64,000 nucleotides of DNA from Streptomyces orinoci (GCF_003121295.1 NZ_PHNC01000006.1:186001-250000); one strand, 5' to 3'; positions 42,378-51,559 are shown, counted from the first letter of the stretch. The notes: generated by a model not told the origin, from the letters alone. Numbers and translations are program-made.

Positions 42378-43550
42378 CTACTTCAGCGCGCTGCGCTTCT
42401 GCCACTCGGCCCAGGTCTCCTGCCAGACCTCCAGGCCGTTGCCCACCTCGGTCTTATTGGGGTTGGAGGTGCCCCTGACCTCCACCGTGGAGCCGATGGG
42501 CAGGAAGTCATAGACGGTCTTGGCGTCCTCGGTGGTCATACCGAAGCAGCCATGGCTGTTGTTGACCACGCCGATGTCGTTGTTCCAGGGCGCCGAGTGC
42601 AGGAAGGTGCCGGAGGCGGTCATATGCGTGACCCACTTGGCGTCCAGCATCCACTGATTGCCGAAGCCGATGGTGGAGGAGTCCATGGTCTCGTCGGCGT
42701 TCTTGCTGCGCACCGTGTGGATGCCACCGCGGGTGGGGTTCTCCGGGGAGCCCGCCGAGCCCATCACACTGCCCACCGGCTTGCCGTTTTCATACATCGT
42801 CAGCTTGTGCGCGGGTACGTCGATGACGGCCTTGTGGTCGGCGCCTATGGTGAAGCCGAAGTCGTAGTCGCGGACGAACCAGCCGCCCTCGCCCGAGTCC
42901 AGGCCGGCCAGCGAGCCCTTGACCGAGACCTTGGTGCCGCTGGGCCAGTAGGTCTTGGGGCGCCAGTCGATGCGGTCCGCGCCCGAGTAGTCGGTGACCC
43001 AGCCCCAGGCGCCCTCGACCTTGGTGGAGGTGGTGACCTTCAGGGCCTTCTCGATCTCGGGCCGCTTGCTCTTGTCGATCTTGTGGTCGAAGAGGATCGA
43101 GATCGGCATGCCGGTGCCGACGGTCTGGCCGTTCTGCGGGGTGTTGGTCAGCTTGTTGACGCTCGGCGCCTGCTGGGTGCTGAAGGTGGTGCTGGAGGAG
43201 GACTTGCGGCCCTTGTCGGACTGGGCGGCGGTCTTCACGGTGTAGGTGGTCCGGGGCCTGACCTTGCCCTCGGAGACCCAGGAGGTGCCGTCGCCGGAGA
43301 GCTGCCCGGCCACCGGCCGGCCCTGGTCGTCCTTGACCTCCACCGAGGTCAGCCGGCCGCCGTCCGCCTTTACCGAGATCGGGTTGCCGAGCTTGGCCTC
43401 CTTGCCCCCGGCGGCGGGATTCACGGTGACTTTGGCCTCCGGCCCGGCGTCGGCACCACCGGAGCCCCCGGAGGAGCACGCGGTCAGGGCGACGGACCCG
43501 ACAAGAGCGGATATCAGCAGGACAGGGCGGCGGCCCAGCCGGGCGTGCAC
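42378..43550 (-). CDS. L,D-transpeptidase lipoprotein (YkuD)
   Basis: Cell-wall cross-linking enzyme of 390 residues that makes 3-3 peptide bonds in peptidoglycan. The signal ends at the lipobox ALTAC (GRRPVLLISALVGSVALTAC), then a Ser/Gly linker and two Ig-like domains (about 45-260), then the YkuD domain with FLHSAPWNNDIGVVNNSHGC, where the Cys is catalytic and the His and Gly are conserved. GGAGGT lies before the GTG at 43550. The layout matches mycobacterial LdtA/LdtMt2-type enzymes. It is convergent with the glycosyltransferase gene. Confidence 0.92.
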   Translation of the reverse strand: MHARLGRRPVLLISALVGSVALTACSSGGSGGADAGPEAKVTVNPAAGGKEAKLGNPISVKADGGRLTSVEVKDDQGRPVAGQLSGDGTSWVSEGKVRPRTTYTVKTAAQSDKGRKSSSSTTFSTQQAPSVNKLTNTPQNGQTVGTGMPISILFDHKIDKSKRPEIEKALKVTTSTKVEGAWGWVTDYSGADRIDWRPKTYWPSGTKVSVKGSLAGLDSGEGGWFVRDYDFGFTIGADHKAVIDVPAHKLTMYENGKPVGSVMGSAGSPENPTRGGIHTVRSKNADETMDSSTIGFGNQWMLDAKWVTHMTASGTFLHSAPWNNDIGVVNNSHGCFGMTTEDAKTVYDFLPIGSTVEVRGTSNPNKTEVGNGLEVWQETWAEWQKRSALK

Positions 43551-43744
43551 GTGCGCGACCTCCACGGAAAACCGAAAAATGGATGAACCTTGAACGGCGG
43601 AGGAACCGTTCTTGAACCCCCACCGATCCATACAGACGTGCTGGATGCGCCCAGGGTTCCGGGAGATGACGATATTTGTCCGGCTAAAAGCGGTACAGCG
43701 CCTTCCGGGGCGCCGTACCGCATTCGCCTAGCCTGCTTGGCCGT

Positions 43745-45295
43745 TCACCAAAGATTCCGCTGCGCCCAGATGGGGTCGCCTTCGTATGCCTGATAGGCAT
43801 CCAGGTTGTCCTGAGCCGGATGACTCCGCCCGGCCGGTCCGGCGGCAAAGGCGCGGAAGAGGTTGGCGGTCACCCGCCCGGTAAAGCGGGCGGTGTCCGG
43901 GGGGATGCCATGGCTTCCGTCCCCGGTGAGCGACTCCACCCAGCGCATGGTGCCGGTGTTGAACACCCCCGCCCCGCTCGCCACCGTGTAGTACGCGGAG
44001 TCGGCGAAGCTGCGTACGCCCCGGCACACCAGCCGGGAATGCGCGACGATCTCCAACGGACGGGGCGTGGCCCGGCCGCCGTTGACCCGGTCGTACTCGG
44101 TGCCCACCAGGTTGCGGAAGGCGGTGCCGCGCCGGACCTCGGTGCCCTCGAACAGCCAGTGGTCCGGCTGGTCCACCACATAGTCGGCAGTGGTGGGGTT
44201 GGACTCATAGAGGGTGCCGGTGAGCGAGTTCTCCGGGTCGGCGTGCGGGGGTTCCCGCCAGTCGGTGGTGACCGCCGCGTCGTCCCTGCCGTACAGCGGG
44301 TCCTGGGCGGCGTCCGTCTTGTAACAGACCACCAGCCGGCGGCCGCCCTCCAGCCGGATCCGGCGGAAACAGGCATTGGCCCCCAGGAAGGCCACATTGG
44401 TACCGGCGTCCCGGGCGGCGGTCACCGCCCGCCGCATGGCGGGCGTCCAGTACTCGTCATGGCCCAGCGAGACCACCCCATGGGCGCCGCGCAGCAGGCC
44501 CGGGTCGGCGTCCAGATCCATGGTGGTGAGGTAGGCCAGCGGCAGGCCGAGCCGCTCGGCCAGGGCTATCGCGGGCTGCTCATAGGTGGTGAACAGCGGT
44601 GCCCCGTCGTCGTCGAAGGGCCGGTCGCAGCTGACCACCAGCGAGCGGGCGGCGTAGTCGTCCTTGCCGCCGGGCCCGTGGTAGAGGCTGTGGCCGCCCC
44701 AGGTGTTGTACGCCTGCCAGGTGCCCACCGCGTTGACCAGCACCAGACGCCCGGCGGTGGTGCGGGAGCGCAGGGTCAGGGGTATATAGCGCTGCTCTCC
44801 GGAGTCGGCCGTGAGGCGTATCAGATAGGCGCCCTCCGGCCAGCCATGGGTGCCGACCTCCAGCGACGGCGGCCAGTTGGCGCTGACGGTGCGGGTGGCG
44901 CCCAGGGGCGGGGCGATGGGGCGCGGGGCGCCGGGCGTGCGCTCGGAGGCCCAGACCAGGCGGGCCTGGGCGCCGCCGTACCAGCCCATCCGGAAGGCCT
45001 CGGTCCGGAAGCCCCTGGCGGTGGTGGAGACATGCAGCCGGAAGCTTTCGCCGGGCAGGGCGCTCACCCGGTCCGCATAGCCCTCCACCGCCCGGTCGGC
45101 GCCCCGGTGGCGCAGGCCCCAGTCCCGGTCGCCGGGCCGCTCGTTCTCCGCCGCCACCGTGGGCACCCCGGTCGCCGGCACCCTGACGCCCGTACCGCCG
45201 CCCGCCTGGCAGCCCGCGGCGAGGGCACCCGCCCCCGCCCCGGCGGCGGCGCCGAGGAACTGCCGGCGATTCCATGGGTGGGGGGTCATGGTCAT
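43745..45295 (-). CDS. DMF-ase large-subunit-like protein, Tat lipoprotein
   Basis: Exported protein of 516 residues. The N-terminus has a twin-arginine motif NRRQFLGAAAG and a lipobox ALAAGC, so it should be a Tat-exported lipoprotein. The body resembles the large subunit of N,N-dimethylformamidase: ESFRLHVSTTARGFRTEAFR, MGWYGGAQARLVW, LVNAVGTWQAYNTWGGHSLY, VVSLGHDEYWTPAMRRAV and FLGANACFRRIRLEGG. Known DMF-ases need a small subunit too; none is nearby. The real substrate is uncertain. The start has no strong ribosome site. Confidence 0.82.
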   Translation of the reverse strand: MTMTPHPWNRRQFLGAAAGAGAGALAAGCQAGGGTGVRVPATGVPTVAAENERPGDRDWGLRHRGADRAVEGYADRVSALPGESFRLHVSTTARGFRTEAFRMGWYGGAQARLVWASERTPGAPRPIAPPLGATRTVSANWPPSLEVGTHGWPEGAYLIRLTADSGEQRYIPLTLRSRTTAGRLVLVNAVGTWQAYNTWGGHSLYHGPGGKDDYAARSLVVSCDRPFDDDGAPLFTTYEQPAIALAERLGLPLAYLTTMDLDADPGLLRGAHGVVSLGHDEYWTPAMRRAVTAARDAGTNVAFLGANACFRRIRLEGGRRLVVCYKTDAAQDPLYGRDDAAVTTDWREPPHADPENSLTGTLYESNPTTADYVVDQPDHWLFEGTEVRRGTAFRNLVGTEYDRVNGGRATPRPLEIVAHSRLVCRGVRSFADSAYYTVASGAGVFNTGTMRWVESLTGDGSHGIPPDTARFTGRVTANLFRAFAAGPAGRSHPAQDNLDAYQAYEGDPIWAQRNLW

Positions 45296-45405
45296 CTCAT
45301 TACCGTCGTCCCGGCCGGGCCCGGCAACCGCGCCCGGGGCGGCGGTTGCTCCGTTCGGGGCGGCGGCCCCTCCGCCGGGCCCGGGTGACTGACGGGCCGC
45401 CCGGT

Positions 45406-46320
45406 TCAGTGGTGCGGGACCACCGCCACCGGGCAGGCCGCCCGGTGCAGGGCGGTATGGCTGACCCGGCCCAGCTGGAAGCCCAGGGCGCGGTGACGGC
45501 GGGTGGCGCCCACCACCAGCAGATCGGCCGTGCGGGAGTGCTCCACCAGCAGCCGGTGCGCCGGGCCCTCCAGGGTGGTGGGGCGCACCACCACCTCCGG
45601 GAACTCCTCATGGGGCTCGCGCAGCAGATCGGACAGTTCCCGGGCGGCCGCCTCCTCCCGGCTGACGGTGGCGTCGGAGGGCAGCGGATAGTGCTCGACC
45701 GACTGCCGTGCCGGGTGCCGCCAGGCCCGTACCGCCGCCACCTCGCAGCCGCGAGCCGCGCCCTCGCGCAGCGCGAACCGCAGGGCGGCCGGGGCTTCCG
45801 CCGGGTCGCCGACGCCCACCACGATCCGCCGGTGCTCGCCCTGGACGGCGGGCTGCTCGCCGCGTACCACGATCACCGGGCAGTGCGCCCGGCCCGCCAC
45901 CGTCAGGCTCACCGAACCCAGCAGCAGCCCGGCCAGGGTGGTGTGGCCGGAGGGCCCGATGACCAGGGCGGCGGCGTCATATGCCTCGGCCAGCAGGGCG
46001 TTGACGGCCTCATCGGGCACCACCTCGGCGGCGACCTCCAGTCCGGGGGCCCGCTCCAGGGCGCGCCGCTGGGCCAGGGCCACCACGCGTTCCTCGGCCA
46101 GCGCCTCGGCGGTCAGGGCGCTGTCCTGGTCCGCGATCCGGCCCTCGTAGCGCTCCCAGAGCGAGGCATAGACCACCCGCAGCCGGGCACCGTGTCGGCG
46201 GGCCTCGTCCACGGCCCAGTCCAGGGCGCACAGGCTGGCGTCGGATCCGTCGATGCCCGCCACCAGGGGAAGATCCTTTGCGGGAAGATCCTTGGCTGCC
46301 GCCGTTTCCTTGGTTGCCAC
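45406..46320 (-). CDS. Universal stress protein, tandem UspA domains
   Basis: Soluble protein of 304 residues with two UspA domains. The first starts LVAGIDGSDASLCALDWAVD and has the nucleotide loop VIGPSGHTTLAGLLLGSVS. The second starts RIVVGVGDPAEAPAALRFAL and has LVVGATRRHRALGFQLGRVS with the ending CPVAVVPHH. A short Lys/Ala-rich leader precedes domain 1. The GTG at 46320 follows AGAGGAGG. It is divergent from the TIGR03086 gene. Confidence 0.9.
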   Translation of the reverse strand: MATKETAAAKDLPAKDLPLVAGIDGSDASLCALDWAVDEARRHGARLRVVYASLWERYEGRIADQDSALTAEALAEERVVALAQRRALERAPGLEVAAEVVPDEAVNALLAEAYDAAALVIGPSGHTTLAGLLLGSVSLTVAGRAHCPVIVVRGEQPAVQGEHRRIVVGVGDPAEAPAALRFALREGAARGCEVAAVRAWRHPARQSVEHYPLPSDATVSREEAAARELSDLLREPHEEFPEVVVRPTTLEGPAHRLLVEHSRTADLLVVGATRRHRALGFQLGRVSHTALHRAACPVAVVPHH

Positions 46321-46423
46321 GGTTGCCACCTCCTCTGGCACCCTCGCACCGCTGGTCCCGCGCATCACGCCCAGAGGGCCGTTCGGGTCGCCGTCCCCGG
46401 GCGGGGCGAGGAGCATGGACCGT

Positions 46424-47008
46424 ATGACCGACAGCCGACGGACCCTGCTCGCCCGGCACCGGGAGGCGCTCGATCTGTTCACCGAGCGGGTGCGCGCCAT
46501 CCGGCCGGACCAGTGGCGGCGGGGCACGCCCTGTTCCGAGTGGACGGTACGCGACCTGGTCAACCATCTGACGGTGGAACAGCTGTGGGTGCCACCGCTG
46601 CTGGACGGCGCCTCCATCGAGGAGATCGGTGACTCGCTGAGCGGCGACCGGCTGGGCAAACGCCCGGCCGCCGCCTGGGCGGAGGCGGCCGAGGCGGCGC
46701 ATGCCGCGTTCGCCGCCCGCGGGGCGCTGGGCCGGACCGTTGAGCTGTCGTACGGGCCGACCGGCGCGGAGGCCTACTGCTCGCAGATGACGGCCGATGC
46801 CATCGTGCACTCCTGGGACCTGTCCCGGGCGATCGGCGCCGAGGAACGCCCGTCCAAGGCGCTGACCGAGTTCGCGGTGCGCGAATTCGGGCCGTACGCC
46901 GGGGACTTGTCGGAATCCGGGGTGTTCGGCGAACCGGTGCCCGCGCCGCCGGACGCCGATGCCTGGGAGGACCTGCTGGCCCGGCTGGGGCGGCGGCCCC
47001 GCGCGTGA
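46424..47008 (+). CDS. TIGR03086 family metal-binding protein (DinB/maleylpyruvate-isomerase fold)
   Basis: Protein of 194 residues of the mycothiol-dependent maleylpyruvate isomerase N-terminal fold. The pattern RPDQWRRGTPCSEWTVRDLV with NHLTVEQLWV gives one metal His, and DAIVHSWDLSRAIG gives the second His region. Members are linked to mycothiol-dependent chemistry; the substrate is unknown. The ATG at 46424 with GAGGAG ten bases upstream is preferred to the ATG at 46415. Confidence 0.87.
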   Translation: MTDSRRTLLARHREALDLFTERVRAIRPDQWRRGTPCSEWTVRDLVNHLTVEQLWVPPLLDGASIEEIGDSLSGDRLGKRPAAAWAEAAEAAHAAFAARGALGRTVELSYGPTGAEAYCSQMTADAIVHSWDLSRAIGAEERPSKALTEFAVREFGPYAGDLSESGVFGEPVPAPPDADAWEDLLARLGRRPRA

Positions 47009-47071
47009 TGGTGGCCACTCGCCGGTGATCGGGTCTGGCCAGGGCCCGACCGGGTCGGTTATAAGGAGCGG

Positions 47072-47764
47072 ATGACCCGGTATCGTGAACTCGCGCCAAG
47101 ACGCGCCGTGTTGCGGATGATGACGGCTATGGGGGTGGTGGCCACGTCCAGTGCCTGTGCGGGTGCGGCGGCGAGTCCGACGTCGGCGGCGAGTCCACGG
47201 GCGGCCTCCCGGTCGGCGGCCGACACCATCATGATCATCCGCCATGGGGAGAAGCCCGACGAGGACGGCGATCACGCCCCCTATGGCGTCACCGAGGACG
47301 GCAAGCACAACAGCCATGCCCTGCTGGTGCGCGGCTGGCAGCGGGCCGGAGCGCTGGTGGGGCTGTTCGCCCCGGACGGCGGCACGGAGCCGCGCGCCGG
47401 GCTGCGCCGTCCGACGGCCGTCTACGCGGCCGCTCCGCACCCCGGCGAGAAGGGGCTGCGGCCCAGTGAGACGGTGACTCCGCTGGCGGCGAAGCTGGGC
47501 GTCCGGCTGAATCTGTCCTATCGCACCGATGACGAGGCCAAGTTGGCCAGGGAACTGGCCGCCCGGAAAGGGGCGACCCTGGTGTCCTGGGAGCACCACC
47601 GGATCTCGGACATTGTCCATGGCCTGGGCCAGGTGCGGCCGGCTCCGCCGGCGAAGTGGCCGGATGACCGCTTCGACCTGGTGTGGGTGTTCACCCGGGA
47701 GGGGTCGGGGTGGCGCTTCGCACAGGTGCCGCAGCTTCTGCTGGCGGGAGACCGGGCGCCTTGA
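47072..47764 (+). CDS. Secreted histidine phosphatase (phosphoglycerate-mutase fold)
   Basis: Protein of 230 residues. An N-terminal signal (MMTAMGVVATSSACAG) ends in a Cys that could be a lipobox, followed by an Ala/Ser linker. The catalytic motif is IMIIRHGEKP, whose His is the phosphate acceptor. LVSWEHHRISDIV holds the second catalytic His. The substrate is unknown. TAAGGAG supports the ATG. The last 74 bp overlap the 3' end of the convergent LysR gene. Confidence 0.85.
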   Translation: MTRYRELAPRRAVLRMMTAMGVVATSSACAGAAASPTSAASPRAASRSAADTIMIIRHGEKPDEDGDHAPYGVTEDGKHNSHALLVRGWQRAGALVGLFAPDGGTEPRAGLRRPTAVYAAAPHPGEKGLRPSETVTPLAAKLGVRLNLSYRTDDEAKLARELAARKGATLVSWEHHRISDIVHGLGQVRPAPPAKWPDDRFDLVWVFTREGSGWRFAQVPQLLLAGDRAP

Positions 47765-48683
47765 GGGGTGCGCCCCTGACGCCGGGGCGCCCCTGATCGG
47801 CCGGGGGCAGCAGCGCCTGGGCGTGGCGGAGGAACGCGCGGGCGCCCGGGCTGACCGGGCCCGCCGTGCGCCAGGCCAGTGCCAGTGAACCCCGCAGCAC
47901 CGGGCGGGTGTTGACCGCCGTCAGCTCGGCGGCGTAGTAGCGGACCAGGGACTCCGGCAGTACGGCGATGCCCAGGCCCCGCCCGGTCAGCTGGGCCAGG
48001 GTGTTGGGGTCTCCGGCCTCGAAGGCGACCTTGGGCCGGACGCCGGCCACCGCACAGGCCCGGTCCACGATGGTGCGCAGCCCCGTGCCGCGCGGCAGGC
48101 ACATCAACGGCCGTTGCGCCAGCACCTCCAGGCCGGTCTCGGTGCGCCCGGCCAGCGGGTCGTCATGGGCGACGGCCAGTACCAGCGTCTCCCTGGCCAC
48201 CACCCGGCAGCCGATGCCCTCCGGCGGGTCGCCGGCCAGGCTCACCACGGCGAGGTCCACACCGCCGTTGCGCAGGGACTGCAACAGCCGCTCGGAGGTG
48301 TCCTCCTGCAGCCCGATCTCCACGGCGGGATGGGCCCGGTGGAAGGTGTCCAGCAGTTCCGGCAGCCGGATGGCGGGACCCAGCGAGGTGACGGTGCCCA
48401 GGGTGACCTGGCCGCGTACCAGCCCGGTGAGTTCCTCCACGGCATGGCGGGCCGCGTCCACGGCGGCCAGCGCGGCCCGGGCGTAGGGCAGTACGGCCAG
48501 GCCGGCCTCGGTGGGGCATATGGTGCGGCCGGTACGGTCCAACAGCTCCTGGCCCAGCTCCCGTTCGAGTTTGCGCACCTGGGCGCTGACCCCGGGCTGG
48601 GCGATATGCAACCGCTCGGCGGCCCTGGTGAAGCTCGCCTCCTCCACGACGGCCACGAAATACTCGAGTTGGCGCAGTTCCAT
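47691..48683 (-). CDS. LysR-family transcriptional regulator
   Basis: Regulator of 330 residues. The winged helix is MELRQLEYFVAVVEEASFTR with AAERLHIAQPGVSAQVRKLE and LLDRTGRTICPTEAG; the effector domain follows (VTLGTVTSLGPAIRLPELL). The C-terminus has an extra 25-30 residues rich in Pro and Ala which are the part that overlaps the histidine-phosphatase gene, so the original stop may have been lost. It is divergent from a permease gene with a 20-bp tandem repeat between them. Confidence 0.9.
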   Translation of the reverse strand: MELRQLEYFVAVVEEASFTRAAERLHIAQPGVSAQVRKLERELGQELLDRTGRTICPTEAGLAVLPYARAALAAVDAARHAVEELTGLVRGQVTLGTVTSLGPAIRLPELLDTFHRAHPAVEIGLQEDTSERLLQSLRNGGVDLAVVSLAGDPPEGIGCRVVARETLVLAVAHDDPLAGRTETGLEVLAQRPLMCLPRGTGLRTIVDRACAVAGVRPKVAFEAGDPNTLAQLTGRGLGIAVLPESLVRYYAAELTAVNTRPVLRGSLALAWRTAGPVSPGARAFLRHAQALLPPADQGRPGVRGAPLKAPGLPPAEAAAPVRSATPTPPG

Positions 48684-48690
48684 GAGGGGC

Positions 48691-48730
48691 GATGCTAATC
48701 GGGTACGAGCGATGCCAATCGGGTAACGTC
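48691..48730. repeat. Two tandem 20-bp units between LysR and permease genes
   Basis: GATGCTAATCGGGTA at 48691-48705 recurs as GATGCCAATCGGGTA at 48711-48725, exactly one 20-bp period apart, followed by similar pentamers. The units lie 8 bp upstream of the LysR start and 36 bp upstream of the permease start, so they are likely LysR binding sites. Confidence 0.6.
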
Positions 48731-48765
48731 CGTGCCCCTGCTGCCCGCCGAGCGAGGGGACCTCC

Positions 48766-49896
48766 ATGCACGCGGTAGCGCACGCACTGGCCATGGCCGG
48801 GTCCATGGCGTGGGAGATCGCCTGGGCGCTGGTGCTGGGTTTCGCCCTGTCCGCCGTGGTCCAGGCGGTGGTCCGCCGGTCCACCGTGGTGGGTGCGCTG
48901 GGTGACGGCCGTCCCCGCACCCTGGCGCTGGCCGCCGGGCTGGGGATGGCCTCCTCGTCCTGTTCGTACGCGGCGGTGGCGCTGGCGCGTTCGCTGTTCC
49001 GCAAGGGGGCCGATTTCACCGCCTCGATGGCCTTTGAGATCGCCTCCACCAATCTGGTGGTCGAACTGGGCGTGCTCCTGGCCCTGTTGATGGGCTGGCA
49101 GTTCACGCTGGCCGAGTTCACCGGCGGGCTGCTGATGATCGTGGTGCTGGCACTGCTGTTCCGGCGGCTGCTGAGCGCTCAACTGCTGGGCGCGGCACGG
49201 CGGCAGGCGGAGCGCGGGCTGGCCGGGGCGATGGAGGGGCATGCCGCGATGGATATGTCGGTGCGGCGGGAGGGCTCCTTCGCGGCCCGGCTGTGCTCGC
49301 CGGAGGGCTTCACCGCCACCGCTCATGTCTTTGTCATGGAGTGGGCGGCGATCCTGCGCGATCTGGTGCTGGGGCTGCTGATCGCCGGGGCCATCGCGGC
49401 CTGGGTGCCGGACTCCTTCTGGCAGGCGTTCTTTGTGACGGGCCATCCGCTGGCGGCCCGGTTGTGGGGGCCGCTGGTGGGGCCGCTGGTGGCGATGGCC
49501 TCCTTCGTCTGCTCGGTGGGCAATGTGCCGCTGGCGGTGGTGCTGTGGAAGGGCGGCATCAGTTTCGGCGGGGTGGTGTCCTTCATCTTCGCGGACCTGC
49601 TGATCCTGCCCATCCTCAATATCTACCGGCGGTACTACGGGCTGCGGATGGCCGGGTTCCTGCTGGGCACCTTCTACGTGGCGATGGTGGCCGCCGGTGC
49701 GGTGGTGGAGTTCGCCTTCGGGGCGCTGGGGCTGGTGCCGGACCGTATGACCGCCCGGGTGCCGTCCGGCGGGGTGGCCTGGGACCACACCACGTTCCTC
49801 AACATCGCCTTTCTGCTGCTGGCGGCGCTGCTGGTGGTGCGTTTTCTGCGTACGGGGGGTGCGGCCATGCTCCGCATGATGGGCGGCGCCCCTTGA
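48766..49896 (+). CDS. Permease of the ArsP/UPF0718 (YraQ-like) family
   Basis: Membrane protein of 376 residues with about eight to ten helices. It has two Cys-containing repeats characteristic of this family: LGMASSSCSYAAVALARSLF and MASFVCSVGNVPLAVVLWKG, plus SNLVV-like FEIASTNLVVELGVLLALLM. ArsP relatives export organoarsenicals, but most members have no known substrate. It is probably controlled by the divergent LysR protein. A set of hairpin repeats follows its stop. Confidence 0.88.
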   Translation: MHAVAHALAMAGSMAWEIAWALVLGFALSAVVQAVVRRSTVVGALGDGRPRTLALAAGLGMASSSCSYAAVALARSLFRKGADFTASMAFEIASTNLVVELGVLLALLMGWQFTLAEFTGGLLMIVVLALLFRRLLSAQLLGAARRQAERGLAGAMEGHAAMDMSVRREGSFAARLCSPEGFTATAHVFVMEWAAILRDLVLGLLIAGAIAAWVPDSFWQAFFVTGHPLAARLWGPLVGPLVAMASFVCSVGNVPLAVVLWKGGISFGGVVSFIFADLLILPILNIYRRYYGLRMAGFLLGTFYVAMVAAGAVVEFAFGALGLVPDRMTARVPSGGVAWDHTTFLNIAFLLLAALLVVRFLRTGGAAMLRMMGGAP

Positions 49897-49902
49897 GGCG
49901 GT

Positions 49903-50043
49903 GCGCCCCGTCAGGGGCGCGGGGGTGCGCCCGTCAGGGGCGCGGGGAACTGCGCGAGCAACCCAGAACAGCCCGCACCCGCGAACGCACCCGCCCATGT
50001 GCATCGCTCTGCGCCGTGAACAGCGGGGCGCCCTGACGGGCGC
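49903..50043. repeat. Cluster of REP-like hairpins acting as intergenic terminator, copy 2
   Basis: Three hairpins follow one another: GCGCCCC-GTCA-GGGGCGC (49903-49920), GCGCCC-GTCA-GGGGCGC (49927-49943) and GCGCCC-TGAC-GGGCGC (50028-50043). Between them CGGGGAACTGCGCGAGCAAC repeats the element at 20847-20884. It fills the space between the convergent permease and DMT genes. Confidence 0.7.
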
Positions 50044-50046
50044 ACC

Positions 50047-50901
50047 CTAGGTCGCCGCGCTCTGGACCCGGGAGAGCACCAGGGTCCCGGCGAGAACGAA
50101 CCCCACCCCCGCCGCCTCCGGCAGCAGCCACCAGCCGGCCCGTACCTGCTCCCCGTAGAGCACCAGGCCCAGCGACAGGCTGACCAGGGCATCGCCCAGG
50201 GTGAGGGCCGGCTGGGAGGCCACCAGGGGCCCGGCGGCCATGGCGTTGGAGAGCAGGAACAGCGCGGCGGCCCCGGCGATGAAGAAGCCATAGGTCTGCC
50301 AGGTCGTGAAGAAGGCCCGCGCGCCGTCCTCGGCGAAGGCCGTGGCCGCGGCCTTCATCAGGGCGGCGGTGAGCGCGTAGCCGATGGCGGCGGCGATGGC
50401 GAAGAGCGCGGCCCGGGCGCGGCCCCGGGGGCGCCCCAGGGCGGCGGTGACACACCCCGCCATGGCACCTCCGGTGCAGATCAGCACCAGGGCCCATAGG
50501 GCCGGGGAGTGGGGCGGACGGCCGCCGCCGGGAGCCGCGCAGGCCAGGGCCAGCGCCACCCCGCCGGCGACCGAGAGCACCGCGGCCCAGCCGCGCGGTG
50601 GCAGCCGGCGGCGCAGCACCACCGTGCCGATCAGCAGGGCGAAGGGCAGCTCGGTGACAAAGATCGGCTGGACCAGGGCCAGGGAGCCCCAGGTCAGGGC
50701 CAGGGCCTGACAGACGGCGGCGGCCAGTACCGCGCCGATCCCGGCCAGCCAGACCGGCTGCCGCACCAGGTCGAGCATCAGCCCCAGCCTCAGGCCCGGG
50801 GTGGGCGGCACCTCGCGGGCGGCCTTGCGCTGCAGCACCGTGGCCAGGGCGTTGCTGACCGCCGTCAGCAGCGCGAAGAGCACGGTCAGCAGCACCGTCA
50901 C
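50047..50901 (-). CDS. DMT-family transporter
   Basis: Membrane protein of 284 residues with about nine or ten helices: VTVLLTVLFALLTAVSNALA, then QRKAAREVPPT, GIGAVLAAAVCQALALTWGS, and LGDALVSLSLGLVLYGEQVR in the second half. It resembles actinobacterial DMT/NIPA-like carriers of unknown substrate. The GTG at 50901 lies 4 bp after the stop of the response-regulator gene, with GGGAGG upstream, so the two are in one operon with the histidine kinase. Confidence 0.8.
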   Translation of the reverse strand: MTVLLTVLFALLTAVSNALATVLQRKAAREVPPTPGLRLGLMLDLVRQPVWLAGIGAVLAAAVCQALALTWGSLALVQPIFVTELPFALLIGTVVLRRRLPPRGWAAVLSVAGGVALALACAAPGGGRPPHSPALWALVLICTGGAMAGCVTAALGRPRGRARAALFAIAAAIGYALTAALMKAAATAFAEDGARAFFTTWQTYGFFIAGAAALFLLSNAMAAGPLVASQPALTLGDALVSLSLGLVLYGEQVRAGWWLLPEAAGVGFVLAGTLVLSRVQSAAT

Positions 50902-50905
50902 CGGC

Positions 50906-51559
50906 TCAGCCTCCCAGTCCTGCGTCCCGCGCCAGCAGCGCGGCCTGGACCCGGTTGCCGCACTCCAGCTTGGCCAGGATCCGGCTGACATAGGTCTTCA
51001 CGGTGGCCTCGCTCATATGGATCCGCCGCCCGGCGTCGGCATTGGACAGCCCCTCGCCGAGCAGGGCGAGCACCTGGCGTTCGCGTTCGCTGAGCGCGGC
51101 CACCCGTTGCCGGGCCTCCTCGGCGCGGCCGGTGGCCGGGCCGGCGGCCAGGCTGTCGGCGACATGCCGGGTGGCGGCGGGCGAGAGGTAGGCGTTCCCG
51201 GCGGCGGCCGCCCGTACCGCCCCTATCAGTTCTCCGGGCGCGGAGTCCTTGAGCAGGAATCCGGCCCCGCCCTGGCGCAGGGCCCGCAGTACGTTCTCCC
51301 GCTCGCCGAAGGTGGTCAGGATCAGCACCCGCACCCCGGGGGCGGTCCGGCCCAGTTCGGCCAGGGCCGCCAGGCCGTCCAGGGCGGGCATCTGGATGTC
51401 CAGCAGGGCGACGTCCACCCGGTGCCTCCGGGCCAGTTCCACCGCCTGGCGTCCGTCCGCGGCCTCGGCCACCACCTCGATGTCGTCCGCCGAGGTCAGG
51501 ATCATCCTGATGCCCGCCCGGATCAGGGGCTCGTCATCGGCGATGAGGACGCGGATCAC
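50906..51559 (-). CDS. NarL/LuxR-type response regulator
   Basis: Two-component regulator of 217 residues. The receiver has the acidic pair DDE (8-10), the phosphoacceptor D54 (ALLDIQMPALDG), the Thr of ILTTFGE and Lys of FLLKDSAPGE. The C-terminal LuxR helix-turn-helix reads LSERERQVLALLGEGLSNAD and MSEATVKTYVSRILAKL. The partner kinase lies 24 bp upstream. It probably controls the downstream DMT gene. Confidence 0.93.
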   Translation of the reverse strand: MIRVLIADDEPLIRAGIRMILTSADDIEVVAEAADGRQAVELARRHRVDVALLDIQMPALDGLAALAELGRTAPGVRVLILTTFGERENVLRALRQGGAGFLLKDSAPGELIGAVRAAAAGNAYLSPAATRHVADSLAAGPATGRAEEARQRVAALSERERQVLALLGEGLSNADAGRRIHMSEATVKTYVSRILAKLECGNRVQAALLARDAGLGG

